The notes: generated by a model from the letters alone, not told the origin. Counted from the stretch's first letter, positions 50,459-60,776 are shown. The stretch is 64,000 nt of DNA from Phaeobacter gallaeciensis (GCF_001678945.1 NZ_CP015124.1:2890001-2954000); one strand, 5' to 3'. Translations and numbers: made by a program.

Positions 50459-52078
50459 ATGGACCTTATTCTTTCTGCAATCGAGATCCTGATGCGCTGG
50501 GACGTGGCGCTGGCGCTGCTGGCCGGATCCATCGGCGGCGTGCTGATCGGTGCCATCCCCGGCGTCGGCCCGGCGGTGGCGATTGCCATCCTGCTGCCCG
50601 CGACATTCTCGATGGATCCCATCGTGGGGCTGACCGTGCTGCTCGGCATCTACGGCTCCTCCATGTACGGTGGTGCCATTCCGGCGATCCTGATCAACAC
50701 GCCCGGCACGGCGGTCAACGCGCTGACCACCTATGACGGCTACCCGATGACCGCGCGGGGGGAACCGCGACGCGCGCTCAGCCTTGCCTATTCCGCCAGT
50801 TTCTTTGGTGGCGTTTTCTCGGTCATCTGTCTGATCCTTTTTGCCCCGGTGCTGGCTAAGGTGGCGCCGATGTTCGGCAGTCGCGAGATCTTCCTCGCCG
50901 CGCTGCTGGGCCTCTTGCTGGTGGTGGTGGCCCATCGCGGGCAGGCGCTAATCGCAGGGGCGCTCGCTTGCTTTGGCATTTTCCTCAACACCATCGGCAT
51001 GGAGCCGGTGAAATACACCCAGAGATACACCTTCGGGCAGGATTTCCTAGGCGGTGGCATCAACCTCATAGTCGTGGTTCTTGGGCTGTTTGCGATCTCT
51101 CAGGCTTTTGTGCTGCTGACGGATGAGGACGAGAAGATCCGTCTGACACGCCTGCGCGGCGGCATGTTCCAGGGCTTGCGAGAGCTGTCGCGCCATCCCC
51201 GTGTGGCGTCAGTCTCTGCCGGGTTTGGCGTCTTGATGGGGATGATTCCCGGCGTCGGCGAATTCACTGCGCAGTTCATGTCCTACACCTATGCGCAGAA
51301 GACCTCCAAACGACCGCAGGATTTCGGGCGCGGGTCGTCCGAAGGGCTAATCGCCGCCGAAACCGCCAATAACGCCGTGCCCGCCGCCGCCATGGTGCCG
51401 CTGCTGGCGCTGGGTATTCCGGGTGAGGCGCTGACGGCGATGATGCTGAGCGTCTTTTACGTCCATAACGTGGTGCCGGGGCCGGGGCTGTTCCAGAACG
51501 ACATGGATTTCGTGGTGGCGCTCTATCTCGCGCTCTTGATCCTCAACGTGCTGGTGCTGATCTTCCTTCTGTTTGCGACCCGCAGCCTGATCCAAGTGGT
51601 CAGGATCCCCAATCGCTTCCTTGGCGTCTGTATCCTGACGCTCAGCTTTGTCGGGGTCTATTCCCTGCGCAACTCTGCCACCGACTGCGTGATGGCGGCG
51701 GCATTTGGTCTGGTGGGCTATGTGCTGAAGCGCCTGTCGCTGCCTGCGGTGCCGATCATCCTTGGCATGGTTCTGGGCGGCATCATGGAGGTGAAGCTGC
51801 GCGCGGCCATGGCGCGGGTCAAAACCCCCCTTGATTTCATCGACCGCCCGGTGGCGTTCATCCTGTTTTCCATCATCATACTGGTCCTTGTGATGCATAC
51901 CGTCCGCATTTTGCGCGACCGCAAGGAGCTGAAGGAGGCCGAATGGCAGACCAAAACCTCATCAACGAACTTCGGCGGGCTGATGTGGCGCCGCAAAAAC
52001 TCTTTCTTGAAGGATCGTGGCAAGCAGGTTCGGGCACGCCATGCGAAGTTACTTCGCCGATTGACGGATCTGTTCTGA
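50459..52078 (+). CDS. tctA: Tripartite tricarboxylate transporter, large membrane subunit
   Basis: A 539-residue TctA protein with about twelve membrane segments and the family signature GAIPGVGPAVAIAILLPATFSMDP near residue 30, as well as GIYGSSMYGGAIPAILINTPGT and AAETANNAVPAAAMVPLLALGIPGE. The last 45 residues (after KELKEAEWQ) have no family match and run 136 bases into the ALDH gene in another frame; without them the length is the normal 495. A lost stop or a frameshift near 51940 is possible. It should import a carboxylate with TctBC. Confidence 0.92.
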   Translation: MDLILSAIEILMRWDVALALLAGSIGGVLIGAIPGVGPAVAIAILLPATFSMDPIVGLTVLLGIYGSSMYGGAIPAILINTPGTAVNALTTYDGYPMTARGEPRRALSLAYSASFFGGVFSVICLILFAPVLAKVAPMFGSREIFLAALLGLLLVVVAHRGQALIAGALACFGIFLNTIGMEPVKYTQRYTFGQDFLGGGINLIVVVLGLFAISQAFVLLTDEDEKIRLTRLRGGMFQGLRELSRHPRVASVSAGFGVLMGMIPGVGEFTAQFMSYTYAQKTSKRPQDFGRGSSEGLIAAETANNAVPAAAMVPLLALGIPGEALTAMMLSVFYVHNVVPGPGLFQNDMDFVVALYLALLILNVLVLIFLLFATRSLIQVVRIPNRFLGVCILTLSFVGVYSLRNSATDCVMAAAFGLVGYVLKRLSLPAVPIILGMVLGGIMEVKLRAAMARVKTPLDFIDRPVAFILFSIIILVLVMHTVRILRDRKELKEAEWQTKTSSTNFGGLMWRRKNSFLKDRGKQVRARHAKLLRRLTDLF

Positions 52079-53427
52079 CCACGCTTGAAGGCGCGTCAGC
52101 GGCGGATGTGGAGCGTGCGGTGGCTGCTGCCCGCGCCGCGTTTGAGGATGGCCGCTGGTCGCGCCTTGCGCCCGCTGCGCGGAAAAAAGTGCTGCATAAG
52201 ATCGCCGATCGGATCGAGGCGGAGGCACTGTCGCTGGCCGTTCTGGGCGTGCGCGACAATGGCACCGAAATGGGCATGGCGCTGAAGGCCGAGCCGGGAT
52301 CGGCGGCGGGCACCTTCCGCTATTATGCGGAGGCGCTGGACAAGGTCGCGGGAGAGGTCGCTCCCACCGCCCCCGATGTGCTGGGGCTGGTGCAGCGCGC
52401 GCCGGTGGGCGTCGTCGGCGCCATCGTGCCGTGGAATTTCCCGCTGATGATTGGCGCCTGGAAACTGGCGCCTGCACTGGCGATGGGCAATTCGGTGGTC
52501 TTGAAACCCGCCGAGACCGCCTCGCTGTCGCTGTTGCGTTTGGCCGAGATCTGCGCCGAATGCGGTCTGCCGGATGGGGTGCTGAACGTGGTCACCGGCG
52601 CGGGCGCAGAGACCGGCGCGGCGCTGGCCGAATCCATGGGCGTCGATGTGCTGGCCTTTACCGGATCGGGCGGCACCGGACGCAAGCTGCTGGAGGCCTC
52701 GGCGCGCTCCAACCTCAAACGCTGCTATCTGGAGTTGGGCGGCAAATCCCCCAATATCGTCTTTGCCGATGCCCCCGATCTGCGTCACGCGGCCAAGGTT
52801 TCGGCGGCGGGAATCTTCCGCAATTCAGGGCAGGTCTGCGTGGCTGGGTCACGCCTTCTGGTCGAAGCCTCGGTGCATGATGAATTCGTCGCCATGCTGA
52901 TCAACGAGGCCGAGGCGCTGCGGGTGGGCGACCCGCTGGATCTGGGCAATCATATCGGTGCGGTCAATTCCGAGGACCAGCTGCGGCGCAACCTGTCTTT
53001 CATGGATATGGCCCGCGCCGAAGGTGGTCAGGTGGTGACCGGCGGCAACCGGATCCTGCAGGAGAGCGGCGGCACCTATATGGCGCCCACCATCGTGACC
53101 CACGTTGCACGGGACCATGCCCTGTTCCAGCGCGAGGTCTTCGGACCGGTGCTGTCGGTGACCAAGTTCGAAACCGAGGAACAGGCGCTGGCGCTGGCGA
53201 ATGGCACCGATTTCGGCCTTGCCGCCGGGGTTTGGACCGCGAACCTGTCCCGTGCCCATCGCATGGTCGCGGGCATCCGCGCGGGGGTGGTCCATGTGAA
53301 CACCTATGGCGGCGCAGATAATACGGTGCCGCTGGGCGGGGTCGGGCAGTCCGGCAATGGCCACGACAAATCGCTGCACGCACTCGACAAATACGTCGAT
53401 CTGAAAACCGCCTGGATCCAGCTTTAA
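51943..53427 (+). CDS. NAD(P)-dependent aldehyde dehydrogenase
   Basis: A 494-residue ALDH. Catalytic N165 (PWNFP), K188, E264 (LELGGKSP) and nucleophile C299 (NSGQVCVAGSR) are all present. GAAGGAGG precedes ATG 51943. Its first 136 bases overlap the end of tctA. It may oxidise an aldehyde formed by the divergent aminotransferase, or one from the imported carboxylate; the substrate is not evident. It precedes the Tm-1-like gene by 17 bases. Confidence 0.93.
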   Translation: MADQNLINELRRADVAPQKLFLEGSWQAGSGTPCEVTSPIDGSVLTTLEGASAADVERAVAAARAAFEDGRWSRLAPAARKKVLHKIADRIEAEALSLAVLGVRDNGTEMGMALKAEPGSAAGTFRYYAEALDKVAGEVAPTAPDVLGLVQRAPVGVVGAIVPWNFPLMIGAWKLAPALAMGNSVVLKPAETASLSLLRLAEICAECGLPDGVLNVVTGAGAETGAALAESMGVDVLAFTGSGGTGRKLLEASARSNLKRCYLELGGKSPNIVFADAPDLRHAAKVSAAGIFRNSGQVCVAGSRLLVEASVHDEFVAMLINEAEALRVGDPLDLGNHIGAVNSEDQLRRNLSFMDMARAEGGQVVTGGNRILQESGGTYMAPTIVTHVARDHALFQREVFGPVLSVTKFETEEQALALANGTDFGLAAGVWTANLSRAHRMVAGIRAGVVHVNTYGGADNTVPLGGVGQSGNGHDKSLHALDKYVDLKTAWIQL

Positions 53428-53444
53428 CCGGAGGCAATGACAAG

Positions 53445-54677
53445 ATGCCCGATAAAACCATTCTGATCGCCGGGACCTATGACACCAAGGATGCCGAGCT
53501 GGCCTACCTGGCGGATGTGATCCGGGGGCAGGGCGGCGGCGTCCTGACCATGGATGTCAGCGTCTTGGGCGATCCGAGCCAGCCCACCGACATCAGCAAG
53601 CATCAGGTGGCCGAGGCAGGCGGCAGCTCCATCCAGGCCGCCATCGACAGCGGCGATGAAAACACCGCCATGCAGATCATGGCGAAAGGATCGGCAGCCA
53701 AGGCGCTGGAGCTTTATCGTGCTGGTTCCATCGACGGGGTGATCGTGCTGGGCGGCACCATGGGCACCGATCTGGCGCTGGACCTCTGTGCGGCGCTGCC
53801 GCTGGGGGTGCCGAAATATATCGTCTCCACCGTGTCTTTTTCACCGTTGATGCCGCCCGAGCGTATCCCGGCGGATGTGCAGATGATCCTCTGGGCCGGG
53901 GGGCTTTATGGTCTGAACTCGGTCTGCAAGGCTTCGCTGAGCCAGGCGGCGGGCGCGGTTCTGGGCGCGGCCCGTGCGGTGGAGCCGCCAAAGCGGGAGC
54001 GGCCACTGATCGGCATGACCTCCTTTGGTAAAACGGTGCTGCGCTATATGGTGACGCTGAAACCGGCGCTGGAGGACCGCGGCTATGAGGTGGCCGTCTT
54101 CCACGCCACCGGCATGGGTGGGCGGGCCTTTGAAAGCCTTGCCAGCGAAGGCGCCTTTGCTGCGGTGATGGATTTCGCCCCGCAGGAGGTGACCAATCAC
54201 CTGTTCGGCGGTCTGTCGGCGGGCGCGGACCGGATGACCAATGCAGGAGCCGCGGGCACCCCGCAGCTGGTGGCGCCGGGCTGTTATGATCTGGTGGATT
54301 TTGTCGGCTGGCAAGAGACCCCGCCGCAGCTACAGGGGCGACCCAGCCATGCCCACAACCGGCTGCTGACCTCGGCGGTTCTGGACGCCGACGAGCGCCG
54401 CCTTGTCGCCCGTACCATCAGTGACAAGCTGCAAGGCGCCACCGCCCCGGTCGCGGTGCTGCTGCCCGAGCAGGGCTGCAACGAATGGGACCGCCCCGGC
54501 GGCGATCTGCACGATGCCGAGGGGTTGTCGGCCTTTTGCGATGAAATGCGCGCGGCCTGCCCGGGCATTGCGACGCTGCACGCGCTGGACTGTCATATCA
54601 ACGACGCAGCCTTCGCTGAGAAGGCGCTTGAGATCTTCGATGGCTGGGTGGCTGAGGGACTGATTCCGCAGGGATAG
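53445..54677 (+). CDS. Tm-1-like ATP-binding domain protein (UPF0261)
   Basis: A 410-residue protein of the UPF0261/Tm-1 N-terminal family. It begins KTILIAGTYDTKDAELAYLADVIR, with HQVAEAGGSSI, GGTMGTDLAL and FGKTVLRYM in the expected order; the C-terminal part has FSPQ-like DFAPQEVTNHLFGG and NRLLTSAVLDADER. Plant Tm-1 inhibits a viral replicase; bacterial members usually accompany a PEP-mutase-like TIM-barrel partner, which is not present here. A small-molecule enzymatic function in the same catabolic unit is likely but unknown. Confidence 0.85.
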   Translation: MPDKTILIAGTYDTKDAELAYLADVIRGQGGGVLTMDVSVLGDPSQPTDISKHQVAEAGGSSIQAAIDSGDENTAMQIMAKGSAAKALELYRAGSIDGVIVLGGTMGTDLALDLCAALPLGVPKYIVSTVSFSPLMPPERIPADVQMILWAGGLYGLNSVCKASLSQAAGAVLGAARAVEPPKRERPLIGMTSFGKTVLRYMVTLKPALEDRGYEVAVFHATGMGGRAFESLASEGAFAAVMDFAPQEVTNHLFGGLSAGADRMTNAGAAGTPQLVAPGCYDLVDFVGWQETPPQLQGRPSHAHNRLLTSAVLDADERRLVARTISDKLQGATAPVAVLLPEQGCNEWDRPGGDLHDAEGLSAFCDEMRAACPGIATLHALDCHINDAAFAEKALEIFDGWVAEGLIPQG

Positions 54678-54713
54678 ACGTCTGCGCGCCTGCCGGATCA
54701 CCAAATCTTGAAA

Positions 54714-54755
54714 GCGCAACAAGGGCGCCCGCGACAGTGGGCGCCCTTGTTGCGC
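54714..54755 (+). terminator. Perfect 17-bp hairpin closing the tct operon
   Basis: GCGCAACAAGGGCGCCC pairs without mismatch with GGGCGCCCTTGTTGCGC around an 8-base loop, 36 bases after the Tm-1-like stop. No T-run follows, so it may work with Rho or as a transcript stabiliser. Confidence 0.7.
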
Positions 54756-54863
54756 GTTAGGGTGAAGAGAATAGGGTCTCGGTGTTTTGCTGCCGAAAAT
54801 ACTTCCTGCGCGCAATGATATTACTTGCCAGGCGAAGGGACGCGGCCTAGGGTGCTGTCAAAT

Positions 54864-54926
54864 TAGTGGAACAATGTTCTACATAGTGGAATAGGGATTG
54901 ACAGTCAGACCGCTGGCCTGAATTCT
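54864..54926 (+). promoter_or_regulatory. Promoter and operator-like sites of the beta-oxidation operon
   Basis: TAGTGGAA occurs twice 20 bases apart (54864 and 54884). The first overlaps GAAC-aat-GTTC (54869-54879). A consensus TTGACA (54898-54903) follows, with AATTCT (54921-54926) after a 17-base spacer. The layout is that of an IclR- or TetR-controlled promoter 150 bases upstream of the first gene. The remaining gap to 55075 shows no gene. Confidence 0.5.
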
Positions 54927-55075
54927 GCGGCTCCGCAGATGACGCCGGGTTCTGGCAAGGGCGGCAAAGACCGGCCTTGGCGCGCGGAGGAGGGCGTGGC
55001 TAGATCCCGACAGGAACAGGGGGCGTGTGCAAAAGGCCAGAGGCCCGCAGCCCCGCCAAGGAGAGGAAAATACGG

Positions 55076-57169
55076 ATGACGGATGCCATTGGATACGAAC
55101 GCGTTGGGGATATTGCGGTCCTCAAGGCGCAGAACCCGCCGGTAAATGCGCTGGGCCTGGACGTGCGCCAGGGCCTGGTGGACGGGATCGAGCGGGCCGA
55201 ATCGGAAGGCGCCAAGGCGGTGCTGATCTATGGTGACGGTCGCACCTATTTCGCCGGCGCCGATATCCGCGAATTCGGCAAGCCGCCGCAGGGGCCGTTT
55301 CTGCCCGATGTCTGCACCCGCATCGAATCGTCGCCGCTTCTGGTGATTTCGGCGCTGCATGGCACCGCACTGGGCGGCGGTCTGGAGATCGCGCTTGGCT
55401 CGCACTATCGCATCGCCGTGCCTTCCGCGCGTATCGGTCTGCCGGAAGTGCTGATCGGCGTGATGCCGGGCGCCGGTGGCACCCAGCGTCTGCCGCGTCT
55501 GATTGGTATTGACGCCTCGGTTGACGTGATCACCTCGGGCCGTCAGGTCGGCGCCAAGGAAGCTTTGAGCCTCGGCATTTTGGACCGCGTCGAAGAGGGC
55601 GAGCCGCGCGAGATCGGCCTTGCCTATGCGCAGGAACTGCTGGATCAGGGCGCCCCGCGCCGCGCCATCAGCGAAATGCCCGCGCCCGAATCCGTCGATT
55701 TCGATGCGCTTTATGACTCTGTGCTGAAAAAAGGCCGCGGCCTGCTGGCACCTGCGGTTGCGATCCGCGGCATTCAGGCCTGCTGCGAGCTGCCGTTTGA
55801 CGAGGGCATGAAGCGTGAGCGGGAACTCTTCATGGAGCTGATGAGCACCGATCAGCGGCAGGGCATGATCCATGCCTTCTTCTCGGAACGCGCAGTCAGC
55901 AAGCTGCCGGAGCTGAAGGGCGTTGAGCCGCGCGCGCTGAACAGCCTCGGCGTTATCGGTGGCGGCACCATGGGGGCAGGCATCGCCACGGCAGCGCTGC
56001 TGGCCGGTCTGCCTGTCGTAATGCTGGAGATGACCGCCGAGGCCGCCGAAGCCGCCAAGGGCCGCATCGCGGGCAACCTTCAGGGCGCGCTGAAGCGCGG
56101 CAAGATCAGCCAGGAGAAGTTCGACCATCTGACCGGTGAGGCGCTGACTCTCGCCACCGATTACGATGCACTGAGCGATGTCGATCTGGTGATCGAGGCC
56201 GTCTTCGAAGAAATGGGCGTCAAGAAAGAGGTCTTTGGTAAGCTGGATGCCGTCTGCAAGAAAGGCGCGATCCTGGCCTCTAACACTTCGTATCTCGATG
56301 TGAACGAGATCGCCGCCAGCACCTCGCGTCCCGAGGATGTGATCGGTCTGCACTTCTTCTCTCCGGCGCATGTGATGAAGCTCTTGGAGATTGTTGTTGC
56401 CGACAAGACCGCGCTCGACGTGGTTGCCACCGGGTTCGAGCTGGGCAAGCGGCTCAAGAAAATCTCGGTCCGCGCCGGCGTCTGCGATGGTTTCATCGGC
56501 AACCGGATCCTTGCCACCTATCGCAAGGCGGCCGATCACATGGTTCTGGACGGTGCCTCTCCGTACCAGATTGACAAGGCGCTGACCGATTTCGGTTTCG
56601 CCATGGGGCCTTTCGCGGTGGCGGATCTGGCGGGGCTCGACATCGGCTGGGCCGTGCGCAAGCGCAAGCGCGCCGAGGGCATGGACCCGCGCGAGCGTGA
56701 CAGCAGCTACATGGACAAAATCTGTGAGGCGGGCAACTTTGGCCAGAAGACCGGCAAGGGCTATTACGTCTACGAGGCAGGCAAGCGCGGCGGCACCCCG
56801 AACCCCGAGGTGGCCGAGTTGATCGAGGCAGAGCGCGCCGAGAAGGGCATCACCCCGAAAGAGTTCACCGACGAAGAGATCGTGACCCGCTACATGGCGG
56901 CCATGGTCAATGAGGCCGCCAAGGTGGTGGGCGAAGGTATCGCGCGCCGTCCGCTGGACGTCGATATGACGCTGCTCTTCGGCTACGGCTTCCCGCGCTA
57001 TCGTGGCGGGCCGCTGAAATGGGCCGACATGCAGGGGCTGGATACGCTTCTGGCGAACATCAAATCCTACGCCGAAGAAGACGATTATTTCTGGCAGCCC
57101 GCGCCGCTGCTGGAGCAGTTGGTTGCCGAGGGGCGCACATTCGACGATCTGAACAAGGAAAACAGCTGA
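55076..57169 (+). CDS. fadJ: Bifunctional enoyl-CoA hydratase / 3-hydroxyacyl-CoA dehydrogenase
   Basis: A 697-residue multifunctional beta-oxidation enzyme. The N-terminal crotonase domain (about 1-190) has [17 protein letters not shown]. The NAD-binding domain begins [13 protein letters not shown] at about 292 and has [11 protein letters not shown] and [18 protein letters not shown] with the catalytic His. The C-terminal 3HCDH domains follow ([18 protein letters not shown]). It is more like peroxisomal/FadJ-type single-chain enzymes than FadB. Start ATG 55076 follows GGAGAGG. It is the first gene of the operon and abuts the thiolase. Confidence 0.93.
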   Translation: MTDAIGYERVGDIAVLKAQNPPVNALGLDVRQGLVDGIERAESEGAKAVLIYGDGRTYFAGADIREFGKPPQGPFLPDVCTRIESSPLLVISALHGTALGGGLEIALGSHYRIAVPSARIGLPEVLIGVMPGAGGTQRLPRLIGIDASVDVITSGRQVGAKEALSLGILDRVEEGEPREIGLAYAQELLDQGAPRRAISEMPAPESVDFDALYDSVLKKGRGLLAPAVAIRGIQACCELPFDEGMKRERELFMELMSTDQRQGMIHAFFSERAVSKLPELKGVEPRALNSLGVIGGGTMGAGIATAALLAGLPVVMLEMTAEAAEAAKGRIAGNLQGALKRGKISQEKFDHLTGEALTLATDYDALSDVDLVIEAVFEEMGVKKEVFGKLDAVCKKGAILASNTSYLDVNEIAASTSRPEDVIGLHFFSPAHVMKLLEIVVADKTALDVVATGFELGKRLKKISVRAGVCDGFIGNRILATYRKAADHMVLDGASPYQIDKALTDFGFAMGPFAVADLAGLDIGWAVRKRKRAEGMDPRERDSSYMDKICEAGNFGQKTGKGYYVYEAGKRGGTPNPEVAELIEAERAEKGITPKEFTDEEIVTRYMAAMVNEAAKVVGEGIARRPLDVDMTLLFGYGFPRYRGGPLKWADMQGLDTLLANIKSYAEEDDYFWQPAPLLEQLVAEGRTFDDLNKENS

Positions 57170-57170
57170 T

Positions 57171-58346
57171 ATGAAAGAAGTCGTTATCGTCTCTGCCGCC
57201 CGTACCGGGCTGGCCAAATCCTTTAGGGGATCCTTCAACATGACCCACGGCGCCACCATGGGCGGTGCCGCGGTCGAGGCCGCGATGGCCCGCGCCGGGA
57301 TCGAAGGCGCCGAGATCGAGGATTGCATCATGGGCTGCGGCGCTCCCGAAGGGGAAACCGGCGCCAATATCGCCCGCCAGATTGCTCTGCGCGCCGGGCT
57401 GCCGGTCACCGCATCGGGCATGACCGTGAACCGCTTCTGCTCCTCCGGTCTGCAGACCATCGCCTTGGCGGCGCAGCAGATCATCTGCGAAGGCGCAGGC
57501 CCGATGGTGGCAGGTGGGGTGGAAAGCATCTCGATGGTGCAGCCGAAACTGCGCCCCGTGCAGGAAGCCTGGCTGAAAGAGCACAAGCCCGCCGTCTATA
57601 TGACTATGATCGAAACCGCCGATATCGTCGCGGAGCGTTATGGCATCAGCCGCGAAGATCAGGACGCCTATGGTCTGCGCAGCCAGCAGCGTATCGCTGC
57701 GGCGCAGGAAGCCGGTCTGTTCAAGGATGAGATCATTCCCGTCTCCACCACCATGGCGGTGAAGGACAAGGAAACCGGCGAGATCTCGATGAAGGACGTT
57801 GTCGTGGACCGCGACGAATGCAACCGTCCTTCCACCACGCTCGACGGTCTCGCTGGTCTGGCGCCGGTGCGCGGCGACGGCAACTTCATCACCGCAGGCA
57901 ACGCCAGCCAATTGTCCGATGGCGCGGCAGCGGTTGTGCTGATGGAGGCCAAGGAGGCCGAGAAGCGCGGGCTTGAGGCTATGGGCGCCTTCAAAGGCTT
58001 CTGCGTTGCAGGCTGCGAGCCGGACGAGATGGGCATCGGCCCGGTCTTTGCCGTGCCGCGGCTGCTGGAACGCCACGGGCTGACGGTGGATGACATCGAT
58101 ATCTGGGAGCTGAACGAAGCCTTCGCGAGCCAGGCGCTCTACTGCCGCGACCGTTTGGGTATCGATGACGAGAAATGCAACGTCAACGGCGGCTCAATCG
58201 CCATCGGTCACCCCTTTGGCATGACCGGCGCCCGTATGACCGGCCACATCCTGCGCGAAGGCAAGCGCCGCGGCGCCAAGCTGGGCGTCGTCACCATGTG
58301 TGTCGGCGGCGGCATGGGCGCAGCGGGCCTGTTCGAAATCTACTGA
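57171..58346 (+). CDS. fadA: Acetyl-CoA acyltransferase (3-ketoacyl-CoA thiolase)
   Basis: A 391-residue thiolase. Nucleophile C90 in [32 protein letters not shown] and [10 protein letters not shown] are all present. One base separates it from the fadJ-like gene. Together they complete the last three steps of beta-oxidation; sequence does not resolve chain length. Confidence 0.93.
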   Translation: MKEVVIVSAARTGLAKSFRGSFNMTHGATMGGAAVEAAMARAGIEGAEIEDCIMGCGAPEGETGANIARQIALRAGLPVTASGMTVNRFCSSGLQTIALAAQQIICEGAGPMVAGGVESISMVQPKLRPVQEAWLKEHKPAVYMTMIETADIVAERYGISREDQDAYGLRSQQRIAAAQEAGLFKDEIIPVSTTMAVKDKETGEISMKDVVVDRDECNRPSTTLDGLAGLAPVRGDGNFITAGNASQLSDGAAAVVLMEAKEAEKRGLEAMGAFKGFCVAGCEPDEMGIGPVFAVPRLLERHGLTVDDIDIWELNEAFASQALYCRDRLGIDDEKCNVNGGSIAIGHPFGMTGARMTGHILREGKRRGAKLGVVTMCVGGGMGAAGLFEIY

Positions 58347-58446
58347 ACCGCAATCAAAGACCACGCGGCACCCGGCGGGCAGTCATCGCCCGCCGGATGT
58401 CGCCCGGCCCGATTGGATCGTGCCAAAGGGCCATGAGGAGAATGAA

Positions 58447-59646
58447 ATGGATCTGAGTTACACCCCCGAAGAACAGGCCTTCCGCGAGGAGGTGCAGCGT
58501 TTTCTGGACGAGAAACTGCCCAAGGAAATGTCGGATGCGGTCCGCGAGGGGCGCAGCCTCGGCAAGGAAGGCCACGAACGCTGGCATGCCATCCTGAACG
58601 AACAGGGCTGGCTGGCGCCGAATTGGCCGCGCGAATTTGGCGGCTGCGAATGGAATGCCGTGCAGCGCCATATCTTCGAAGAGGAATGCTGCCGCGCTCA
58701 TGCACCGCGCATCGTGCCCTTTGGCCTGACCATGCTGGCGCCGGTGTTGCAGAAATTCGGATCCAAGGAACAGCAGGACTATTACCTGCCCAAGATCCTG
58801 AGCGGCGAACACTGGTGGTGCCAAGGCTATTCCGAGCCGGGCGCGGGCTCTGACCTAGCCAGCCTGAAAACCAAGGCGGTGCGCGAGGGCGACCACTATA
58901 TCGTCAACGGCCAGAAGACCTGGACCACGCTGGGCCAGCACGCCAACTGGATCTTCTGCCTGGTGCGTACCGACCCCGATGCCAAGCAGCAGGAAGGCAT
59001 TTCCTTCCTTCTGATCGATATGGACACGCCGGGCATCGAAGTGCGCCCGATCATCCTGCTGGACGGCACCCACGAGGTGAATGAAGTCTGGTTCACCGAT
59101 GTGAAAGTGCCGGTCGAAAACCTGGTGGGCGAGGAAAACAAGGGCTGGACCTACGCCAAGTACCTCCTGACCCATGAACGTACCAATATCGCCGGTGTCG
59201 GATTCAGCCAGGCCGGTCTGGATGCGGTGAAACGTCTGGCGCGGGTGCAGATGCACAAGGGCCGCCCGCTGATCGAAAACCCCTATTTCGCGGCCCGCAT
59301 GGCGCAGGCGGAGATCGATCTGATGGCCATGTCCACCACCAACCTGCGCATCATCTCGGCTGCGGCCTCGGGGCAGGCGCCGGGTGTCGAAAGCTCGATG
59401 CTGAAGGTGAAGGGCACCGAAATCCGTCAGGAAATCAACGATATGGCGCGTCGGGCCGCGGGCGTTTACGCGATGCCCTTTGCCTCCGAAGCGGTGGAAG
59501 GCGGCAATGAACCGCCGGTCGGCCCCGAAGGCACGGCTGCCGTTGCCGCGCAGTATTTCAACAACCGCAAACTGTCGATCTTTGGCGGTTCCAACGAAAT
59601 CCAGAAGAACATCATCGCAAAAGTGAAAATGGGAGGCCGGGCATGA
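58447..59646 (+). CDS. Acyl-CoA dehydrogenase, large subunit type
   Basis: A 399-residue FAD acyl-CoA dehydrogenase. It has QGYSEPGAGSDLASLKTKA near 130-150 and GGSNEIQKNIIAK near the end. The protein resembles the large subunits of heterodimeric dehydrogenases (PimC, ChsE4/E5-like). It is preceded by 100 bases after fadA and followed with ATGA overlap by a second, smaller dehydrogenase, supporting a heteromeric enzyme on a bulky or dicarboxylic CoA ester. Confidence 0.92.
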   Translation: MDLSYTPEEQAFREEVQRFLDEKLPKEMSDAVREGRSLGKEGHERWHAILNEQGWLAPNWPREFGGCEWNAVQRHIFEEECCRAHAPRIVPFGLTMLAPVLQKFGSKEQQDYYLPKILSGEHWWCQGYSEPGAGSDLASLKTKAVREGDHYIVNGQKTWTTLGQHANWIFCLVRTDPDAKQQEGISFLLIDMDTPGIEVRPIILLDGTHEVNEVWFTDVKVPVENLVGEENKGWTYAKYLLTHERTNIAGVGFSQAGLDAVKRLARVQMHKGRPLIENPYFAARMAQAEIDLMAMSTTNLRIISAAASGQAPGVESSMLKVKGTEIRQEINDMARRAAGVYAMPFASEAVEGGNEPPVGPEGTAAVAAQYFNNRKLSIFGGSNEIQKNIIAKVKMGGRA

Positions 59647-60776
59647 ACTTCGACCTGACCGAAGAGCGGCAGATGCTGCAGGACAGCCTGCGTCGCTTCC
59701 TGTCGGACCGCTACACGACATCCGTGCGCAACGACATCCTGGAAAGCGAGACCGGGTTTTCCGCCGATATCTGGGGCCAGCTGGCCGAACTGGGTGTCAT
59801 CGGTGCGCTGTTTTCCGAGGAAGACGGCGGGTTTGGCGGCGCTGGTTTCGATATCTCCACCGTGTTCGAGGAACTGGGCCGCGCCGGCGTGGTTGAGCCG
59901 CTGCTGGACACCGCACTGCTGGGTGGTGGTCTGATCGCGGCACTGGGCAATGACGATCAGAAGGCTCTCGTTGAAGAGGTGATCGGCGGCGCCGTGCAGC
60001 TGGCCTTTGCGCACGGCGAGCCGAACAGCCGCTATGAGCTGTCGCGCGTGGAAACCACGGCTCAGGCCGAGGGTGATCAGATCGTTCTGAACGGGCGCAA
60101 GGCTGTTGTCGTCAACGCCGAGGCTGCCGATCACCTGGTGATCTCTGCTCGCGAAAGCGGCGCAGCGGATGCGACCGATGGGATCTCGTTGTTCCTGGTG
60201 CCCCGCGATGCCGAGGGCCTGTCGCTGCGCGGCTATGCGCTGCTGGCTGGCGGTCGCGCTGCCGAGGTCGAGCTGGATAACCTGCGCCTGCCTGCCTCTG
60301 CCCGTCTGGGCGGTGCTGGCGCCGCATGGTCTGCCATGGCCGGGGTCTTTGCCCGCGCCGAGGTGGCGCTGGCTGCCGAAACCCTGGGCGCGATGGAAAC
60401 CGCAACCGAGCTTACCCGTCAGTACCTGCTGACCCGCAGCCAGTTTGGCCGCCCGATCGGCACCTTCCAGGCGCTGCAGCACCGGGTGGCGGATCTGCTG
60501 ATCGAGATCGAGCAGGCGCGCTCGGCCGTGATCAACGCGGCCGGCCATCTGGAAGGCGACGCGCGGATGCGCGATCTCAACGTGGCGGCGGCGCGCAACC
60601 TGATTGGCCGTGCAGGTCGTCTGGTGGCCGAGGATTCGATCCAGCTGCACGGCGGTATCGCCATGACGCAGGAATACGAACTGGCCCATATCGCCAAACG
60701 AATCGTCATGGCGGAGCACCGCTTTGGTGATGCGGACACGCAGCTGGAGCGTTTTCTTGACCTCAGCGCCGCGTGA
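59643..60776 (+). CDS. Acyl-CoA dehydrogenase, small subunit type
   Basis: A 377-residue acyl-CoA dehydrogenase family protein. The N-terminal MNFDLTEERQMLQDSLRRFL and the C-terminal QLHGGIAMTQEYELAHIAKR are family signatures; the central SEPGAGSDL-type loop is degenerate, as in the small partners PimD or ChsE5. It overlaps the previous gene by 4 bases, suggesting a stoichiometric heteromer. It overlaps the thioesterase gene by 20 bases. Confidence 0.9.
   Translation: MNFDLTEERQMLQDSLRRFLSDRYTTSVRNDILESETGFSADIWGQLAELGVIGALFSEEDGGFGGAGFDISTVFEELGRAGVVEPLLDTALLGGGLIAALGNDDQKALVEEVIGGAVQLAFAHGEPNSRYELSRVETTAQAEGDQIVLNGRKAVVVNAEAADHLVISARESGAADATDGISLFLVPRDAEGLSLRGYALLAGGRAAEVELDNLRLPASARLGGAGAAWSAMAGVFARAEVALAAETLGAMETATELTRQYLLTRSQFGRPIGTFQALQHRVADLLIEIEQARSAVINAAGHLEGDARMRDLNVAAARNLIGRAGRLVAEDSIQLHGGIAMTQEYELAHIAKRIVMAEHRFGDADTQLERFLDLSAA

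Noticed and set aside
54905-57586. An 893-codon open frame opposite the fadJ-like and thiolase genes
   Set aside because: Antisense shadow crossing the promoter and two conserved genes on the other strand.
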